A stretch of 64,000 nt of DNA from JAGRGG01 sp965217265. Lineage in GTDB: Bacteria > Pseudomonadota > Alphaproteobacteria > Geminicoccales > Geminicoccaceae. Numbering within the stretch: position 1 is the stretch's first letter; each line of letters opens with the position of its first letter. A program made the translations under genes and the position numbers. Shown piece by piece: positions 34,383 to 42,753 of this stretch. Location: the NCBI GenBank assembly GCA_965217265.1, contig CBDCHP010000013.1:183205-247204 (forward strand). The letters are read 5' to 3'. The notes under the pieces were generated by a model, which ran no database searches, was not told the DNA's origin, and worked only from the letters and a program-made list of their open reading frames with translations.

Positions 34383-35308
34383 CAGTAGCCGCGCGCTCGA
34401 TCGACGACGCCCACGAGCGGCTCGCCGGCCCTCAAGCGCCGGTAGTTCTCGGCGACGAAGCGCCCGGCCGTCTCGGGCGCGGTCGTGCTGGCGACGTGCG
34501 GCGTGATATCGACCTGTTCGTGGTCCCACAGCGGGCTGTCCTCGGGCAGGGGCTCGACCGGGAACACGTCCAAGGTCGCGTGCGCGAGGCGGCCCTCGTC
34601 CAGCGATTCCAGCAGGTCGGCGACGATCAGGTGGCGCCCGCGCCCGACGTGGACCAGCTTCGCGCCTTCGGGCAGCTTGGCGAACAAGGGTGCCGCCAGC
34701 AGCCCCTCGGTCTCGGCCGTCAGCGGCAGGAGGCAGACGAGCACGTCGAGGTCGGCGAGGAAGGCGTCGAGCCCGCCGGCGCCGGCGAACGCCTCGACGC
34801 CCGGCAGGTCCTTCGCCGAGCGGCTCCAGCCCTTGACGCGAAACCCGTGCCGGGCGAGCAGGGCACAGGTCGCCGCCCCCATCTCGCCCAGACCCATGAC
34901 GCCCACCGTCCGCTCAAACGGGTGGCGGTGGCAGCGCCAGTTCCAGCGGTGCGCCCGCTGCTCGCGCGCGTATCTGTCCATCTCGCGGTGGTATTTGAGC
35001 GTTTGCAAGAGGACGTACTCGGCCATGCCCTCGCTCAGGCCCGGATCGATCATCCGACAGACCGGCACGTCGGGCAGGGTCGGGTCGGCGAGGAGCGCGT
35101 CGATCCCGGCCGCGATCGAGAACACCGCCTTCAGGTTCGGCAGGCCCCCCAGCAGCCCCTCCGGCGGGCGCCAGACCAGGGCGGCGTCGATCTCGGCCAG
35201 ATCGCCCAGATCCGGCGGCGAGCGCAGGTCGAGGCCGGGGATCAGGCGCTTGAGCACCGGCTCCCACGCGTCCCGGTCGTCGTCCCCGCTGTACCAGAGT
35301 AGCGCCAA
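34382..35308 (-). CDS. Glyoxylate/hydroxypyruvate reductase A-like D-2-hydroxyacid dehydrogenase
   Basis: NAD(P)H-dependent reduction of glyoxylate, hydroxypyruvate or similar 2-ketoacids. The 308-residue protein has the nucleotide-binding GVMGLGEMGAATCALLARHGF, the catalytic arginine region HVGRGRHLIVADLLESL, the glutamate region DVFPVEPLPEDSPLWDH and the His in ITPHVASTT. The start is read as TTG 35308 (LALLWYSGDDD) because GGGGAG lies 7-8 nt upstream and the homologous start is MALLFYS-like; longer upstream starts lack such support. Its stop overlaps the parA start. Confidence 0.82.
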   Translation of the reverse strand: MALLWYSGDDDRDAWEPVLKRLIPGLDLRSPPDLGDLAEIDAALVWRPPEGLLGGLPNLKAVFSIAAGIDALLADPTLPDVPVCRMIDPGLSEGMAEYVLLQTLKYHREMDRYAREQRAHRWNWRCHRHPFERTVGVMGLGEMGAATCALLARHGFRVKGWSRSAKDLPGVEAFAGAGGLDAFLADLDVLVCLLPLTAETEGLLAAPLFAKLPEGAKLVHVGRGRHLIVADLLESLDEGRLAHATLDVFPVEPLPEDSPLWDHEQVDITPHVASTTAPETAGRFVAENYRRLRAGEPLVGVVDRARGY

Positions 35309-35419
35309 GCGTCGTCTCCCCAACGGCCGCGGCCGTCCGCCCGGCTTGCCTTGGGGCGGTTTTTGACCATATGCGCCAAGCTTGACAAGCCCCATCACCG
35401 CAGGAAGGAAACGACCCGC

Positions 35420-36148
35420 TTGCGCACGGCGCTCATCGCCATCCTCCTCATCGTCGTGCCGATCGCGGTCCAGGCGATCGGCTCCTGGAACGACGTCCGC
35501 CACTGGAGCGAGACCCGCTGGGACAGCGCCAAGGTGGCGCCCGACCCCGCGACGACGAAGGAGGCGATCGTCCAGGTCTACGCCGCGCGCACCTGGGGCC
35601 GCAAGGGCGTGCTCGCCGTGCACACCTGGGTGATCGTCAAGCGCGCCGACGCCCCCGTCTGGGTGCGCTACGACGTCGCCGGCTGGGGCGTGGCGCAGGG
35701 CCGCCCCGCCGTGCGCCGCGACATGCGCGTCGCCGACGGCTACTGGGCCGGCAACCCGCCCTTGCTGCTGGCCGAACTGCGCGGTGATCTAGCGAGCAGT
35801 GCCATCGACCGGATCGAGGCGCTGACCCGGGCCTACCCCTTCGACGATACCTACCGCCTCTGGCCGGGGCCGAACTCCAACACCTTCATCGCCGCGATCG
35901 GCCGCGCCGTACCGGAACTGCGCCTCGACATGCCGCCCACCGCGATCGGCAAGGACTGGCTACCCTGGTACCGCCCGTTCGCGCTGGCCCCCAGCGGCAC
36001 GGGCGTCCAGGTCTCGATCGAGGGCGTCTTCGGCCTGATGCTGGCCCTGCAGGAGGGCATCGAGGTCAATTTCATGGGCCTGACGCTCGGCATCGACTTC
36101 CTCAAGCCCGCCTTGAAGCTGCCCGGCATGGGACGGGTGGGGTTTTAG
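35420..36148 (+). CDS. DUF3750 family protein
   Basis: 242 residues of a conserved proteobacterial family without an assigned role. An N-terminal hydrophobic stretch (TALIAILLIVVPIAVQAIG) may be a membrane anchor or signal. The conserved core includes VYAARTWGRKGVLAVHTWV, YDVAGWG and YRLWPGPNSNTFIAAIGR, with His, Trp and Asn residues that could form an active site. TTG 35420 is preferred because AGGAAGGA sits 10 nt upstream; the longer frame from 35351 adds residues without similarity. It diverges from the dehydrogenase gene. Confidence 0.75.
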   Translation: MRTALIAILLIVVPIAVQAIGSWNDVRHWSETRWDSAKVAPDPATTKEAIVQVYAARTWGRKGVLAVHTWVIVKRADAPVWVRYDVAGWGVAQGRPAVRRDMRVADGYWAGNPPLLLAELRGDLASSAIDRIEALTRAYPFDDTYRLWPGPNSNTFIAAIGRAVPELRLDMPPTAIGKDWLPWYRPFALAPSGTGVQVSIEGVFGLMLALQEGIEVNFMGLTLGIDFLKPALKLPGMGRVGF

Positions 36149-36258
36149 GGAAATCCCTATAGGGTTGCATTCGAGCGGAACGCGGCCGAGGCTTCGCGCG
36201 TTTCGTGGCTGGCGGTCGTTCATGCACCGCTCATACGGCAATTCATAAGGAAGCTTCG

Positions 36259-37419
36259 ATGACCCTCAAGCATCGCTATCACGCTACATCGCTGCGCGCG
36301 CTCTTCCTCACCACCGCCTCGCTCGCCGCGATCGCCGCGTGGCCCGGAGCGGCGGCCTTGGCGCAGGACAGCCAGCAGCAGAACACTCAGCAGCAGGCCG
36401 AGCAACAACCCGAGACCGGCCCCGATGCCACGGCGGAGGACGCCGTCGCCCGCGCCGACGAGAACATGGCCGCGGTCTTGAAGAAGCTGACCGAACTCGG
36501 TGTCAAGCCGCTCGGCACGATCCCCGTCGAGGCGGCGCGCACCCAGCCGACGCCGGCCGACGCGGTGAAGGCGGTCTTAGAGGACATGGGCAAGAGCATA
36601 GCGCCGGAGAAGGTCGCCAGGACCGAGGACATCACCATCCCCGGCCCCGCCGGCGCGATCCCGGCCCGCGTCTACATTCCCGACTATGAGGGCGAAGGGC
36701 CGCTGCCGGTCATCCTCTACTTCCACGGCGGCGGCTGGGTGATCGCCGACATCGATACCTACGACGCGACGCCGCGGGCGATGGCCAACGCCGCGAACGC
36801 GATCGTCATCTCGTCGCACTACCGCCAAGCGCCCGAGCACCCCTTCCCGGCGGCGCACGAGGACGCCATCGCCGCCTACGAATGGGTGGTCGAGAACGTC
36901 GGCCGCTACAACGGCGACACCGCGCGCGTCGCCGTCATGGGCGAGAGCGCCGGCGGCAACCTCGCCGCCAACGTCGCCATCGCCGCCCGCGATCGCGGCT
37001 GGCAGGTGCCCGTGCATCAGGCCCTCGTCTACCCGGTGGCCGGCACCGCGTTCGACACCGAATCTTACGCCGAGAACGCCAACGCCGTGCCCCTCAGCCG
37101 CGACGCGATGAAGTGGTTCTTCGACAAGACGGTGGCGGAGCCGTCCGACATGAGGGACCCACGCCTCGACCTCGTCGACATGGAGAACTTCGCGAACTTG
37201 CCCCCCGCCACGATCGTCACGGCCGAGATCGACCCGCTGCGCAGCGAGGGCCAGACTTATGCCGATAAGCTGCAAGCGGCCGGTGTCGACGCCGCCGCGC
37301 GAAACTTCGAGGGCGTCACGCACGAGTTCTTCGGCATGGCGCCGCTCGTCGACAAGGCCAAGAATGCTCAGGCGTTCGTCGCCGAGCGGCTGCGCGCGGC
37401 GTTCGACAAAGGCTCCTGA
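36259..37419 (+). CDS. Secreted alpha/beta-hydrolase, HSL-type esterase (family IV)
   Basis: Probably a periplasmic carboxylesterase of 386 residues. The signal peptide ends at about residue 35 (AAALA-QDSQ), followed by a Gln-rich linker. Oxyanion-hole motif HGGGW is at 156-160, nucleophile Ser230 lies in GESAGGN, the acid is in TAEIDPLRSEG, and the catalytic His is in GVTHEFFGM. ATG 36259 is preceded by AAGGAAG. The natural ester is unknown. A large hairpin follows the gene. Confidence 0.87.
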   Translation: MTLKHRYHATSLRALFLTTASLAAIAAWPGAAALAQDSQQQNTQQQAEQQPETGPDATAEDAVARADENMAAVLKKLTELGVKPLGTIPVEAARTQPTPADAVKAVLEDMGKSIAPEKVARTEDITIPGPAGAIPARVYIPDYEGEGPLPVILYFHGGGWVIADIDTYDATPRAMANAANAIVISSHYRQAPEHPFPAAHEDAIAAYEWVVENVGRYNGDTARVAVMGESAGGNLAANVAIAARDRGWQVPVHQALVYPVAGTAFDTESYAENANAVPLSRDAMKWFFDKTVAEPSDMRDPRLDLVDMENFANLPPATIVTAEIDPLRSEGQTYADKLQAAGVDAAARNFEGVTHEFFGMAPLVDKAKNAQAFVAERLRAAFDKGS

Positions 37420-37434
37420 GCCTCACCGGCACAT

Positions 37435-37469
37435 GCGGAAAGGGACGGTCAGGGACTGTCCCTTTCCGC
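37435..37469. terminator. Perfect 12-bp hairpin between convergent genes
   Basis: GCGGAAAGGGAC at 37435-37446 is exactly complementary to GTCCCTTTCCGC at 37458-37469, around an 11-nt loop that itself repeats AGGGAC. It lies 16 bp after the esterase stop. No T-tract follows, so it is a terminator or an inserted repeat. Confidence 0.55.
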
Positions 37470-37589
37470 CGCCTCCGGCTCAAAGCCGACCTGCCCCCCG
37501 CGCGACGACGATTGAGGGCTGACGCACCGCCCGCGTTCAAGCGGACGTGCATCACGACCGTCGACGGCATCGTTCAGTGCGAGTGTGGC

Positions 37590-38108
37590 TCACTTCTTCT
37601 GCCTTTGCCGGTCGAGGAAGTAGCTGAGCGCCAGGACGACGGCGGCGACGCCGATGCCGAGTTGCAGGATCGAGCCCTCGCCCTTCCAAGACAGGATCTG
37701 CCCCATGAACACGACGCCGATCACGGTGATGACGACGCCAATCAGCTTGTGCTTCAGATCGTCGATGTCCTCGATCTTGAGCCAGTCCGGCAGGTCGAGG
37801 TCGCTGTCGATGAAGAGTTCGTACAGCCCCGCCGCCACGATGTAGAGGACGGTGGCAAGGAGGACGAGGTCGACCAGCTTGATGCCGGTCAGCATGATCG
37901 CGTCCTTGCCCGCCAGCTCCCCCCCCGGAACGACGAGGCGCACCGCCATCGCCACCGCCTCGAACGCGCTGTAGAGCAGCATCAGGCTGCCGGCGACGAA
38001 GATCGCCGCGATGCCGACCAGGATCAGCCCGCGCGCGACCTTCATCGCCACCCGCACCGGCTTCGGCGCCCGGTCCTCCTTCGCCGATAGTTTCGGTTCA
38101 TCGGCCAC
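37590..38108 (-). CDS. YqhA family (UPF0114) membrane protein
   Basis: 172-residue inner-membrane protein with four likely membrane segments (for example GLILVGIAAIFVAGSLMLLYSAF and LVDLVLLATVLYIVAAGLYELF). The family-typical loop FIDSDLDLPDWLKIEDIDDLKHKLIG follows. Its function is unknown across the family. The start is GTG 38108. It diverges from the flavoprotein gene. Confidence 0.82.
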   Translation of the reverse strand: MADEPKLSAKEDRAPKPVRVAMKVARGLILVGIAAIFVAGSLMLLYSAFEAVAMAVRLVVPGGELAGKDAIMLTGIKLVDLVLLATVLYIVAAGLYELFIDSDLDLPDWLKIEDIDDLKHKLIGVVITVIGVVFMGQILSWKGEGSILQLGIGVAAVVLALSYFLDRQRQKK

Positions 38109-38253
38109 GACTATTCCTTATACCCTTGGCGCTCTCTGCCCGGCTGGGCCGCGGCCGTCGTTCTGGCGCAAGTCCGCGCCGCTTCGCCCCGCAACACTGC
38201 CTCAACCCCGTGCGAAAGTCGAACGCTCGTCAATCCGCCGGAAGGTCCCCGAC

Positions 38254-40296
38254 ATGGCCCGCCCCGACCCGCTGCTCGAACCTTATACCCTCAAGCACCT
38301 GACCTTGAAAAACCGCCTGATGTCGACCAGCCACGAGCCGGCCTACGCCGAGGACGGGATGCCGACCGAGCGCTACCGCCTCTACCACGTCGAGAAGGCC
38401 AAGGGCGGCATCGCGCTCACCATGACGGCGGGCTCGGCCGTCGTCGCCGAGGACAGCCCGCCCGCGTTCGGCAATCTCTTGGCCTATAAGGACGCGATCG
38501 TCCCGCACCTGCGGCGCCTCACCGAAGCGTGCCACGAGCACGGCTCGGCCGTGATGATCCAGCTCACCCACCTCGGCCGTCGCACCGGCTGGAACAAGGC
38601 CGACTGGCTCCCCGTCCTGGCGCCGTCGCCGATCCGCGAGCCCGCCCACCGCGCCTTTCCCAAAGAGGCCGAGGACTGGGACCTGGAGCGCATCATCAAG
38701 CAGTACGCCGCCGCCGCCGGGCGGATGCGCGACGCCGGCCTCGATGGGATCGAGATCGAGGCCTACGGCCACCTGATGGACGGCTTCTGGTCGCCCGCGA
38801 CCAACAAGCGCGAGGACGAGTACGGCGGCAGTCTCGACAACCGCCTGCGCTTCACCCATCGGGTGCTCGACGCGGTGCGCGCCTCCGTCGGCCCGGACTT
38901 CATCGTAGGATTGCGCCTCGTCGCCGACGAGGACTGGGACAAGGGCCTCAGCCGCGCGGAGGGCGTCGAGATCGCGCGCCGCCTCGCCTCGTCGGGCAAG
39001 ATCGACTTCCTCAACGTCATCAAGGGCCACATCGACACCGACGCCGCCCTGGCCGACGTCATCCCGATCCACGGCATGGCTTCCGCCCCCCACCTCGACT
39101 TCGCCGGCGAGGTCCGGGCCGCGACCAAGTTCCCCGTCTTCCACGCCGCCCGGATCAACGACGCCGCAACCGCGCGCCACGCCGTCCTGACCGGCAAGCT
39201 CGACATGGTCGGCATGACCCGCGCGCATCTCGCCGACCCGCACATCGGTGCGAAGCTGATGCGCGGCGAGGAGGACCGCATCCGCCCCTGCGTCGGCGCC
39301 ACCTACTGCCTCGATCGCATCTACGAGGGCCACGAGGCCCTGTGCGTCCACAACGCCGCCACCGGCCGCGAGGCGACGATGCCGCACACGATCCGGCGCA
39401 CCCGAGGGCCTGAGCGCCGCATCGTCGTCGTCGGCGCCGGCCCGGCCGGATTGGAGGCGGCCCGCGTCGCGGCCGAGCGCGGTCACGCCGTCACCGTCCT
39501 CGAAGCGGCCTCAGAGGCCGGCGGACAGGTCCGCTTGGCCGCGCGCTCGCGCCGGCGCCGCGAGTTGATCGGCATCGTCGACTGGCGCCTCGCGGAACTG
39601 GCAAGGCTCGGCGTCGAGGTCCGCTACGACACCTACGCCGAAGCCGACGACGTGACCGCGCTCGACCCCGACATCGTCCTGATCGCGACCGGCGGCGTCC
39701 CCAACACCGAGTTCCTCGACGTCGGCAACGACCTCGTCGTCAGCAGTTGGGACGTGCTCGCCGGCGACGTGCCGCTCGCCGGCGACGTCCTCGTCTTCGA
39801 CGACAACGGCGCCCATCCGGGAATGCAGGCGGCGGAAGCCCTGGCCGAGGCCGGCGCCAAGGTCGAGATCGTCACGCCCGAGCGCTACTTCGCCCCCGAG
39901 ATCGGCGGCCTCAACCACGTCCCCTACGCCCGCGCCTTCAAGGAGCACGGCGTCAGGATCACGATCAACACCCGCCTCAAAGCCGTGCGCCGCGACGGCA
40001 ACCGCCTCTGCGCCACCCTGGGCTCCGACTACACGGCCATGACCGAGGAGCGCCGGGTCGATCGCGTCGTCGTCGAGCACGGCACCCTGCCCCTGCACGA
40101 CCTCTACTTCGACCTCAAGCCCCACTCCCGCAACCGCGGCGAACTCGACCAAGCCGCCTTCATCGCGGGCACCCCTCAGCGCCTCACCCCCAACCCCGAA
40201 GCCCGCTTCGCCCTCTTTCGCCTCGGCGACGCGATCAGCAGCCGCAACATCCACGCCGCGATCTACGACGGCCTGCGCCTGTGCGCAGCGTTCTGA
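38254..40296 (+). CDS. Old-yellow-enzyme/TMADH-like flavoprotein (DgcA/N-methylproline demethylase-like)
   Basis: 680 residues: an FMN TIM barrel (about 1-335), a cysteine segment (346-364), and FAD/NAD(P) Rossmann domains (from IVVVGAGPAGLEAARVAAERG, about 390, to the end). The start LMSTSHEPAYAEDGMPTERY resembles the dimethylglycine/N-methylproline demethylase branch of the trimethylamine dehydrogenase family. The 4Fe-4S motif is altered: C346, A349, C352, C364, so the second of four ligands is Ala. ATG 38254 follows GGAAGG. The stop is the left edge of repeat copy 6. Demethylation of an N-methyl compound is an inference. Confidence 0.8.
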   Translation: MARPDPLLEPYTLKHLTLKNRLMSTSHEPAYAEDGMPTERYRLYHVEKAKGGIALTMTAGSAVVAEDSPPAFGNLLAYKDAIVPHLRRLTEACHEHGSAVMIQLTHLGRRTGWNKADWLPVLAPSPIREPAHRAFPKEAEDWDLERIIKQYAAAAGRMRDAGLDGIEIEAYGHLMDGFWSPATNKREDEYGGSLDNRLRFTHRVLDAVRASVGPDFIVGLRLVADEDWDKGLSRAEGVEIARRLASSGKIDFLNVIKGHIDTDAALADVIPIHGMASAPHLDFAGEVRAATKFPVFHAARINDAATARHAVLTGKLDMVGMTRAHLADPHIGAKLMRGEEDRIRPCVGATYCLDRIYEGHEALCVHNAATGREATMPHTIRRTRGPERRIVVVGAGPAGLEAARVAAERGHAVTVLEAASEAGGQVRLAARSRRRRELIGIVDWRLAELARLGVEVRYDTYAEADDVTALDPDIVLIATGGVPNTEFLDVGNDLVVSSWDVLAGDVPLAGDVLVFDDNGAHPGMQAAEALAEAGAKVEIVTPERYFAPEIGGLNHVPYARAFKEHGVRITINTRLKAVRRDGNRLCATLGSDYTAMTEERRVDRVVVEHGTLPLHDLYFDLKPHSRNRGELDQAAFIAGTPQRLTPNPEARFALFRLGDAISSRNIHAAIYDGLRLCAAF

Positions 40297-40355
40297 ACGC
40301 TTCGCGTGCGCCGCCGCGCGGGCTTTTTTCTTCTTTTTTGCAACTTGGTTCGGGG
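40295..40355. repeat. Double-terminator element copy 6, left arm only
   Basis: Starts in the flavoprotein stop codon (TGAACGCTTCGCG), runs through the GC hairpin and CTTTTTTCTTCTTTTTTGC, and then loses its partner. The matching right arm is found 2.3 kb away at 42693-42753, and the inner sequences AACTTGGTTCG and the complement of CGAACAACAAGC resemble each other. Confidence 0.75.
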
Positions 40356-40403
40356 CGGCGTCGGCGTCGGCGGCCAATCTCGGGACAGTCGCTTCTCCTC
40401 CTT

Positions 40404-40436
40404 GTCACCCCCGACTCGATCGGGGGTCCAGGGTGG
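40404..40436. repeat. Short palindromic repeat of the alphaproteobacterial GTCA-CCCC...GGGG-TCCAGG type
   Basis: Stem CCCCCGA / TCGGGGG (40408-40426) around CTCGA, flanked by TTGTCA and TCCAGGG. This matches the layout of the small intergenic palindromes common in alphaproteobacterial genomes. Only one copy is in the window. Confidence 0.5.
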
Positions 40437-40561
40437 CCGGACTCTGCCGTTGCTCAACGTGTAAAACGACAATCAGGAGAACGAAGTAGTTCATTTCCAT
40501 TGGTTATGTGCTGAACATGCAGCAAATCAGCTACATATATTTGACAATTATTTGCTAGTAT

Positions 40562-40715
40562 TCAATCAAATATTACTTTTTGATTTCTGGAAGTCCACCT
40601 TACGTGTGCTTTATATCCTAATTTTCTTTCAATCATTTTAAGTGAGGTTGATTGGAAATCTTTCCCAATTTTCAAGCGATTATCTAATGTCGGCAGATTG
40701 CCTCTTTTTATTTTG
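40562..40715 (-). pseudogene. C-terminal fragment of a low-G+C gene split by the IS1-like element
   Basis: On the minus strand an open frame of 50 codons runs out of the IS left end to a TGA at 40564-40562, reading KIKRGNLPTLDNRLK and ending RWTSRNQKVIFD. It has the same strand and AT-rich composition as the fragment on the other side of the IS (41492-41803), so it is most simply the tail of that gene. The exact join cannot be fixed because no clear target duplication is visible. Confidence 0.6.
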
Positions 40716-41493
40716 GAGGGTTTGAGCTTGGCATAGACCGCCCATATCCGTCGGCCAGGGAACGGCGGACGGGGCGGGTTGGATGGGGCTACGGTGCAAG
40801 GGGTGCGGGGGCGAGGAGCACGTCAAGAACGGGTTCATGCGCGGCAAGCAACGCTACCGCTGCAAGGGCTGCGGGCTGAACTTCACCGACACCCCGCCGC
40901 GCGGGATGCCGCTGCGGCTCAAGGTGGAAGCGGTGCTGCTCTACCTCAGCGGCGTCTCGATGAACCGCACCGCCAAGCTGCTCGGGGTGTCGACCCCCAC
41001 GGTGCAGGCCTGGATCGAGCGCTTTGCGGAAGTCTACGCGCAAAAGCCCGAGCCCGAAGGCCGTGCCGTCGTGGTCGAGCTGGACGAGATGTGGCACTAC
41101 CTCAAAAAAAGCCGAACAAGCTGTGGGTCTGGAAGGCTCGGGATCGTGCTACGGGACGGCTCATCGACTGGGAGCTGGGGGGTCGTGACCGAGCCACCCT
41201 TGAACGCCTTCTCAAGCGCCTGAAGCGCTGGGGCGTGCGGCTCTACTGCACCGACGACTGGGCCGCCTACGAGAAGGCGATCCCCCAAGGCCGGCTCTAC
41301 GTCGGCAAAAAGGAGACCCACGGCATCGAGCGCGACCACGCCCGCCAGCGGCACTGGCTCGCCCGCTTTCGGCGCCGGTCGATCGTGGTCTCCAAGGCCG
41401 TGCGCATGGTGGACGCCTCGATCGCGCTGTTCGCCCGCTTCGGCGGCAACGACAAGATCGGCGACCTCCGGTCTATGCTAGCCTGAGACCCTC
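40716..41493 (+). mobile_element. IS1-family-like insertion sequence (about 778 bp)
   Basis: Imperfect 25-bp terminal inverted repeats lie at 40716-40740 and 41469-41493; they share GAGGGT at the tip and GCATAGACCG at the inner end. Length and gene layout (InsA-like, slippery A7, InsB-like DDE domain) match the IS1 family. No matching 8-9 bp target duplication is seen, so the flanks may have rearranged. It sits inside an AT-rich gene. Confidence 0.8.
40783..41486 (+). CDS. IS1-like transposase made by a -1 frameshift
   Basis: The first frame gives an InsA-like part with two zinc-type pairs (RCKGCGG, RCKGCGLNF) and a helix-turn-helix (MNRTAKLLGVSTPTVQAWIERF). A seven-A run at 41104-41110 lets ribosomes slip back one base into the frame encoding the DDE catalytic half: VELDEMWHY, YCTDDWAAYEKA and HGIERDHARQRHW. 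Without slippage the first frame stops at 41223. The fusion would be about 234 residues, as in IS1. The A7 site makes a programmed shift more likely than random decay, but this was not tested. Confidence 0.8.
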
Positions 41494-41803
41494 AATTTTT
41501 TAAGTCTTGCAAATTGACGACCGTATCGTAAAATCTATCTGACAGCTGTTTGACAGTTTCTTTTGAAAAGATTGTGCTACCTGAAACACCAATACAAAAA
41601 TTTTCTGCTATAATATAAGCTTTTTGGATAGGCTTTAATAGGCTTCTCCAAGTATATTCGTCTAAAATTTCCTCTGGTTTGTCAATTATCCTATAATCAA
41701 AATGATCGAGTTCTTCGCCCTCTTTGCTGTGCTTTCTAGTCTGTAAGATATCGGTGACAAGAAAACACCCATCAGGACGTATGATAGCTGCAGCCAACGT
41801 CAT
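41492..41803 (-). pseudogene. N-terminal fragment of a low-G+C gene interrupted by the IS
   Basis: About 101 residues starting MTLAAAIIRPDGCFLVTDIL, AT-rich and of unknown function. The start resembles the N-terminus of Ntn-hydrolase/proteasome-like folds (strand, turn, TD motif), but this is weak. The reading frame ends at a TGA formed where it meets the IS terminal repeat, so it is truncated; the likely C-terminus lies at 40562-40715. The whole gene would encode roughly 150 residues. Confidence 0.55.
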
Positions 41804-41994
41804 TGTTGAACCTTTTGCAAGAATAATCTTTAGGAGGATGATCTACCACACGTTGTAAACCACGTACAGCCTCCCTCTACCCTCACCCACCACGCTCATC
41901 CCCGAAAACCCCCGCACCGGCAACCGATTGCCTCGGCGTCACGCCCCGCCACCGTCAGGATGGAGCACAGCGCCGTGTCAGCGTTCCCGCATTC

Positions 41995-42387
41995 TTACCA
42001 GATGTAGGGTACGTCGTAGGCTTGAACGGTCTCGTCGGCGCTCACGAGGGTGAGGCGACGGCATATCGCCTGCGCCACGATGACTCTGTCCCACGGGTCT
42101 TTGTGCAGCCAAGGCAGACGGCGCACCGTCTCGACGTCGCGCAGGTGCAGCGGCAACAGGTCGAACCGCGCGTGCGCCAAGTGGCGCTCGATATCGTCGA
42201 GCAGGCGGCGCAAACCTTTGGGGGCATCCTTCTTCTGTTCGAGGTAGACCATCTCGAAGATCGACGCCGCACTGACGCAACGAACCTCCGCCGTGGCAAT
42301 GGCTTGACGCGCGCCCTCGGATAGGCGTGCATCGCCGGCGAGCCACCACGGCAAGGCGTGGGTATCGACCAGGATCTGCCGCGTCAC
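41995..42387 (-). CDS. vapC: PIN-domain toxin VapC
   Basis: Probable ribonuclease toxin of a type II toxin-antitoxin system, 130 residues. PIN acidic residues appear as LVDTHALPWWLAGD near the start, SAASIFEMVYLEQK near residue 40, and HKDPWDRVIVAQAI followed by LVSADETVQAYDV near the end. The GTG start overlaps the vapB stop by GTGA, giving the usual antitoxin-toxin order. It is GC-rich, unlike the neighbouring AT-rich fragment. Confidence 0.85.
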   Translation of the reverse strand: MTRQILVDTHALPWWLAGDARLSEGARQAIATAEVRCVSAASIFEMVYLEQKKDAPKGLRRLLDDIERHLAHARFDLLPLHLRDVETVRRLPWLHKDPWDRVIVAQAICRRLTLVSADETVQAYDVPYIW

Positions 42388-42626
42388 GCGAGCCCCATCG
42401 CGCGCAGCGCGTCCTCGTCCAAGGGCGCGAACAGGTCGGGCTTCAGGTCATCCTCGGCGAACAGATGCCCCAGCGCGCCGAAGCCGGGGCGCGTGTCGGA
42501 CGGCTCCAGCTTGACGAGCTTGACGATTGGGCGGTTGTTGCGGGCGATGCAAACGGTCTCCCCCGCCTCGACCCTGGCGATCAGATCAGACAGGTTCGTC
42601 TTGGCATCGTGCATGTTGACGATCAT
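42384..42626 (-). CDS. vapB: Phd/VapB-type antitoxin
   Basis: 80-residue antitoxin. The Phd/YefM-type DNA-binding part reads MHDAKTNLSDLIARVEAGE followed by VCIARNNRPIVKLVKLEP. The acidic, less ordered C-terminus (HLFAEDDLKPDLFAPLDEDAL) should bind VapC. ATG 42626 is preceded by GTGGAGA. Such antitoxins normally repress their own operon together with the toxin. A larger open frame upstream overlaps the epimerase gene and is rejected. Confidence 0.85.
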   Translation of the reverse strand: MIVNMHDAKTNLSDLIARVEAGETVCIARNNRPIVKLVKLEPSDTRPGFGALGHLFAEDDLKPDLFAPLDEDALRAMGLA

Positions 42627-42692
42627 CAGGATCTCCACTCGCCGCGCAAGGCCGACACAACCTACCTTTGATAGCTGTACGCCCACCCCAGC

Positions 42693-42753
42693 CACGAACA
42701 ACAAGCAAAAAAGAAGAAAAAAAGCCCGCGCGGCGAGCGCACGCGAAGCGTTC
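42693..42753. repeat. Double-terminator element copy 6, right arm only
   Basis: GCAAAAAAGAAGAAAAAAAGC followed by the GC hairpin and GCGAAGCGTTC, ending in the TGA stop of the epimerase gene on the minus strand. It pairs with the left arm at 40295-40355. Confidence 0.75.

Noticed and set aside
40404..40436. Single CRISPR-like repeat
   Set aside because: One palindromic unit with no spacers or further copies; fits a small intergenic repeat.
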